A DNA stretch of 8,174 bases from Caldisericota bacterium (GTDB lineage Bacteria > Caldisericota > Caldisericia > Cryosericales > Cryosericaceae): the NCBI GenBank assembly GCA_026390215.1, contig JAPLGJ010000045.1, positions 1-8,174 on the forward strand, read 5' to 3'. Of this stretch, positions 7,222 through 8,174 are shown piece by piece (positions within the stretch are counted from its first letter, which is position 1; each line of letters begins with the position of its first letter). The notes beneath the pieces are model-generated. The model searched no databases, was not told the DNA's origin, and worked only from the letters and a program-made list of their open reading frames with translations. A program made the translations under genes and the position numbers.

Positions 7222-7907
7222 GCTTCGTCCTCGAGGTAGTACCCGAAACTGCGTGATGTGCGAAGCAGATGAGCCGCGTAGCTGAGTTTGTGGCGGATGC
7301 TGGTGATATGCACGTCGACGACGCGTTCCATGGCGTCGGTCTCACCGGTGGCCCGCAGCAGGTCCTCACGGGAGACGACGGAACCCTTGCGCTCGACCAG
7401 TGTTGCCAGGATGTGGTACTCTGCGGGGGTGAGATCGATCGGCTTGCCGCCGACACTCGCCGTCTTGCGTGCAGCGTCCACGGCAATCGGTCCCACGGTC
7501 ATGGCTCTCTGTTGGGACGCGGCCGAGGCCAACTGTGTGCGACGCACCAGGGCGCTCACCTGAGCGACAAGCTCGTGAGGGTTGAACGGTTTGCGGACAT
7601 AGGTGTCTGCGCCCAGACCCAATGTGAGAATGACGTCGCTCTCAGCAGCCCTGGCACTGCACACGACAATGGGCATGGCGCTGCACGAAGGACGGCTGCG
7701 CACTGCCTTGATGACGTCGACACCGGAAAGCTCCGGCATCATGAGGTCCAGGATCAGGAGGTCCGGTGGCTGCCGCTGTGTGTCGACCCACGCAAGGAAC
7801 GTGACCGGGGAAGCGAACGGGACCGGCTCCATGGAGTCCCTCTTCAGGTATAGGCCAATCAGCTCCCGGATGTCATCATCGTCCTCGAGTACCGCTATGC
7901 GTCTGAT
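7218..7907 (-). CDS. phoB: PhoB/OmpR-type response regulator with probable AUC start codon
   Basis: A two-domain DNA-binding regulator, 229 residues if translation begins at ATC 7907. Receiver domain: acidic pocket E8/D9/D10, phosphoacceptor D54 in LLILDLMMP, S84 and K106 in RKPF. The C-terminal OmpR-type winged helix spans about 132-229, including LTPAEYHILATLVERKG, VVDVHITSIRHKL and a wing SRSFGYYLED where GVGY is more usual. The first in-frame ATG (7832) would remove the first 25 residues with strand beta-1 and the acidic pocket. Upstream of it the frame reads through RRIAVLEDDDDIREL back to a TGA at 7919-7917, with no ATG, GTG or TTG. GAGGTGA (7912-7918) lies 4 nt before the ATC, the same motif and spacing as for the divergent gene at 8124. 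The regulator probably controls this operon; phosphate control is inferred from context. Confidence 0.9.
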   Translation of the reverse strand: MRRIAVLEDDDDIRELIGLYLKRDSMEPVPFASPVTFLAWVDTQRQPPDLLILDLMMPELSGVDVIKAVRSRPSCSAMPIVVCSARAAESDVILTLGLGADTYVRKPFNPHELVAQVSALVRRTQLASAASQQRAMTVGPIAVDAARKTASVGGKPIDLTPAEYHILATLVERKGSVVSREDLLRATGETDAMERVVDVHITSIRHKLSYAAHLLRTSRSFGYYLEDEA

Positions 7908-7948
7908 GATCTCACCTCAGGGTCTTTCCATCTGCATCATAAATCTAT

Positions 7949-7977
7949 ACTATCAAGGTATTGCGGCAGAAAGTCAA
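7949..7977 (-). promoter_or_regulatory. Probable sigma70-type promoter for the phoB-phoR-pst operon
   Basis: On the minus strand TTGACT (7977-7972) is followed after 17 nt by GATAGT (7954-7949), a good -35 and a fair -10. Transcription would start near 7942 and leave a leader of about 35 nt before the regulator. TAGTAT (7952-7947) is an overlapping alternative -10. No clear Pho-box repeat was found next to it. Confidence 0.55.
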
Positions 7978-8046
7978 GAAACGCATCGACTGGTCCACCA
8001 TGTCCAGCAACTTGTCCGGTACCATGGCTGTTACCTGGCTTGAGAT

Positions 8047-8074
8047 TGGACATTCTCGTCATGTTCGTTATAGT
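8047..8074 (+). promoter_or_regulatory. Probable sigma70-type promoter for the divergent dhaM-like gene
   Basis: TGGACA (8047-8052, five of six consensus bases) and TATAGT (8069-8074, five of six) are separated by 16 nt. The predicted start near 8081 would give a leader of about 43 nt to the ATG at 8124. The two divergent promoters are about 70 bp apart, so a regulator bound between them could affect both. Confidence 0.5.
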
Positions 8075-8123
8075 CGGAACAGAACACGTGTTGCATTCAA
8101 TCGACGTGACCAGAGGTGAAGCC

Positions 8124-8174
8124 ATGGTTAACCTGGTTCTTGTTTCCCACAGCCCTTCTCTTGCACGGGGAGCT
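8124..8174 (+). CDS. Probable DhaM / mannose-class PTS EIIA domain (first 17 codons only)
   Basis: Only MVNLVLVSHSPSLARGA is inside the window. It resembles the N-terminus of DhaM, the phosphotransfer subunit of PTS-dependent dihydroxyacetone kinase, and of other mannose-class EIIA domains: a short beta strand followed by SHS, with the phosphorylatable histidine at position 9. A GAGGTGA Shine-Dalgarno (8113-8119) ends 4 nt before the ATG and a good promoter lies upstream, so the start is convincing. Which EIIA-family member it is, and whether dhaK/dhaL follow, cannot be told from 17 residues. The gene diverges from the Pho operon and has no evident functional link to it. Confidence 0.6.
   Translation, partial: MVNLVLVSHSPSLARGA

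Noticed and set aside
7269..7853. Long plus-strand open frame of 194 codons opposite the response regulator
   Set aside because: It lies antisense to a clear receiver/winged-helix gene, has no family motif and reflects codon bias of the real gene.
7937..8125. Minus-strand 62-codon open frame across the divergent intergenic region
   Set aside because: It covers both predicted promoters, shows no recognisable motif and would start inside the dhaM-like start codon; a chance open frame in GC-rich DNA.
1..8174. CRISPR arrays, tRNA or rRNA genes, insertion sequences, defence genes
   Set aside because: None was seen. Nearly all bases are accounted for by the Pho/Pst genes and two short regulatory gaps.

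Overview
The window is one compact phosphate-starvation (Pho/Pst) operon on the minus strand, with the first codons of a divergent gene at its right edge. The DNA is GC-rich (by eye about 55-60%). SD sequences are strong, and neighbouring genes mostly overlap by 4 nt or lie under 20 nt apart. Both phosphate-binding proteins carry lipoprotein signal peptides. This fits a bacterium with a streamlined genome. I cannot name the phylum from the sequence; gene content is compatible with several GC-rich, possibly anaerobic lineages.

Read in the direction of transcription (right to left), the order is: an OmpR/PhoB-type response regulator (7907-7218); a PhoR-type membrane histidine kinase (7221-5434); a first, diverged phosphate-binding lipoprotein, here PstS2 (5437-4379); a 150-nt spacer with a perfect 14-bp palindrome; a second, canonical binding protein, PstS1 (4228-3164); the permeases PstC (3186-2257) and PstA (2260-1424); the ATPase PstB (1412-648); and PhoU (630 to the left edge, missing only its last few residues). 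On the right, a gene starting at 8124 on the plus strand encodes a protein whose first 17 residues look like DhaM or another mannose-class PTS EIIA domain. The roughly 210-bp divergent intergenic region holds a plausible sigma70-type promoter for each direction.

Together the genes make a complete import-and-sense module. PstS proteins capture extracytoplasmic phosphate, PstC/PstA pass it through the membrane, and PstB hydrolyses ATP. PhoU is expected to relay transporter state to the kinase, and kinase plus regulator set transcription. I see no undescribed system. The points worth a second look are the apparent AUC start codon of the response regulator, the tandem diverged PstS pair with one member translationally coupled to the kinase, and the palindrome/11-bp repeat upstream of pstS1.
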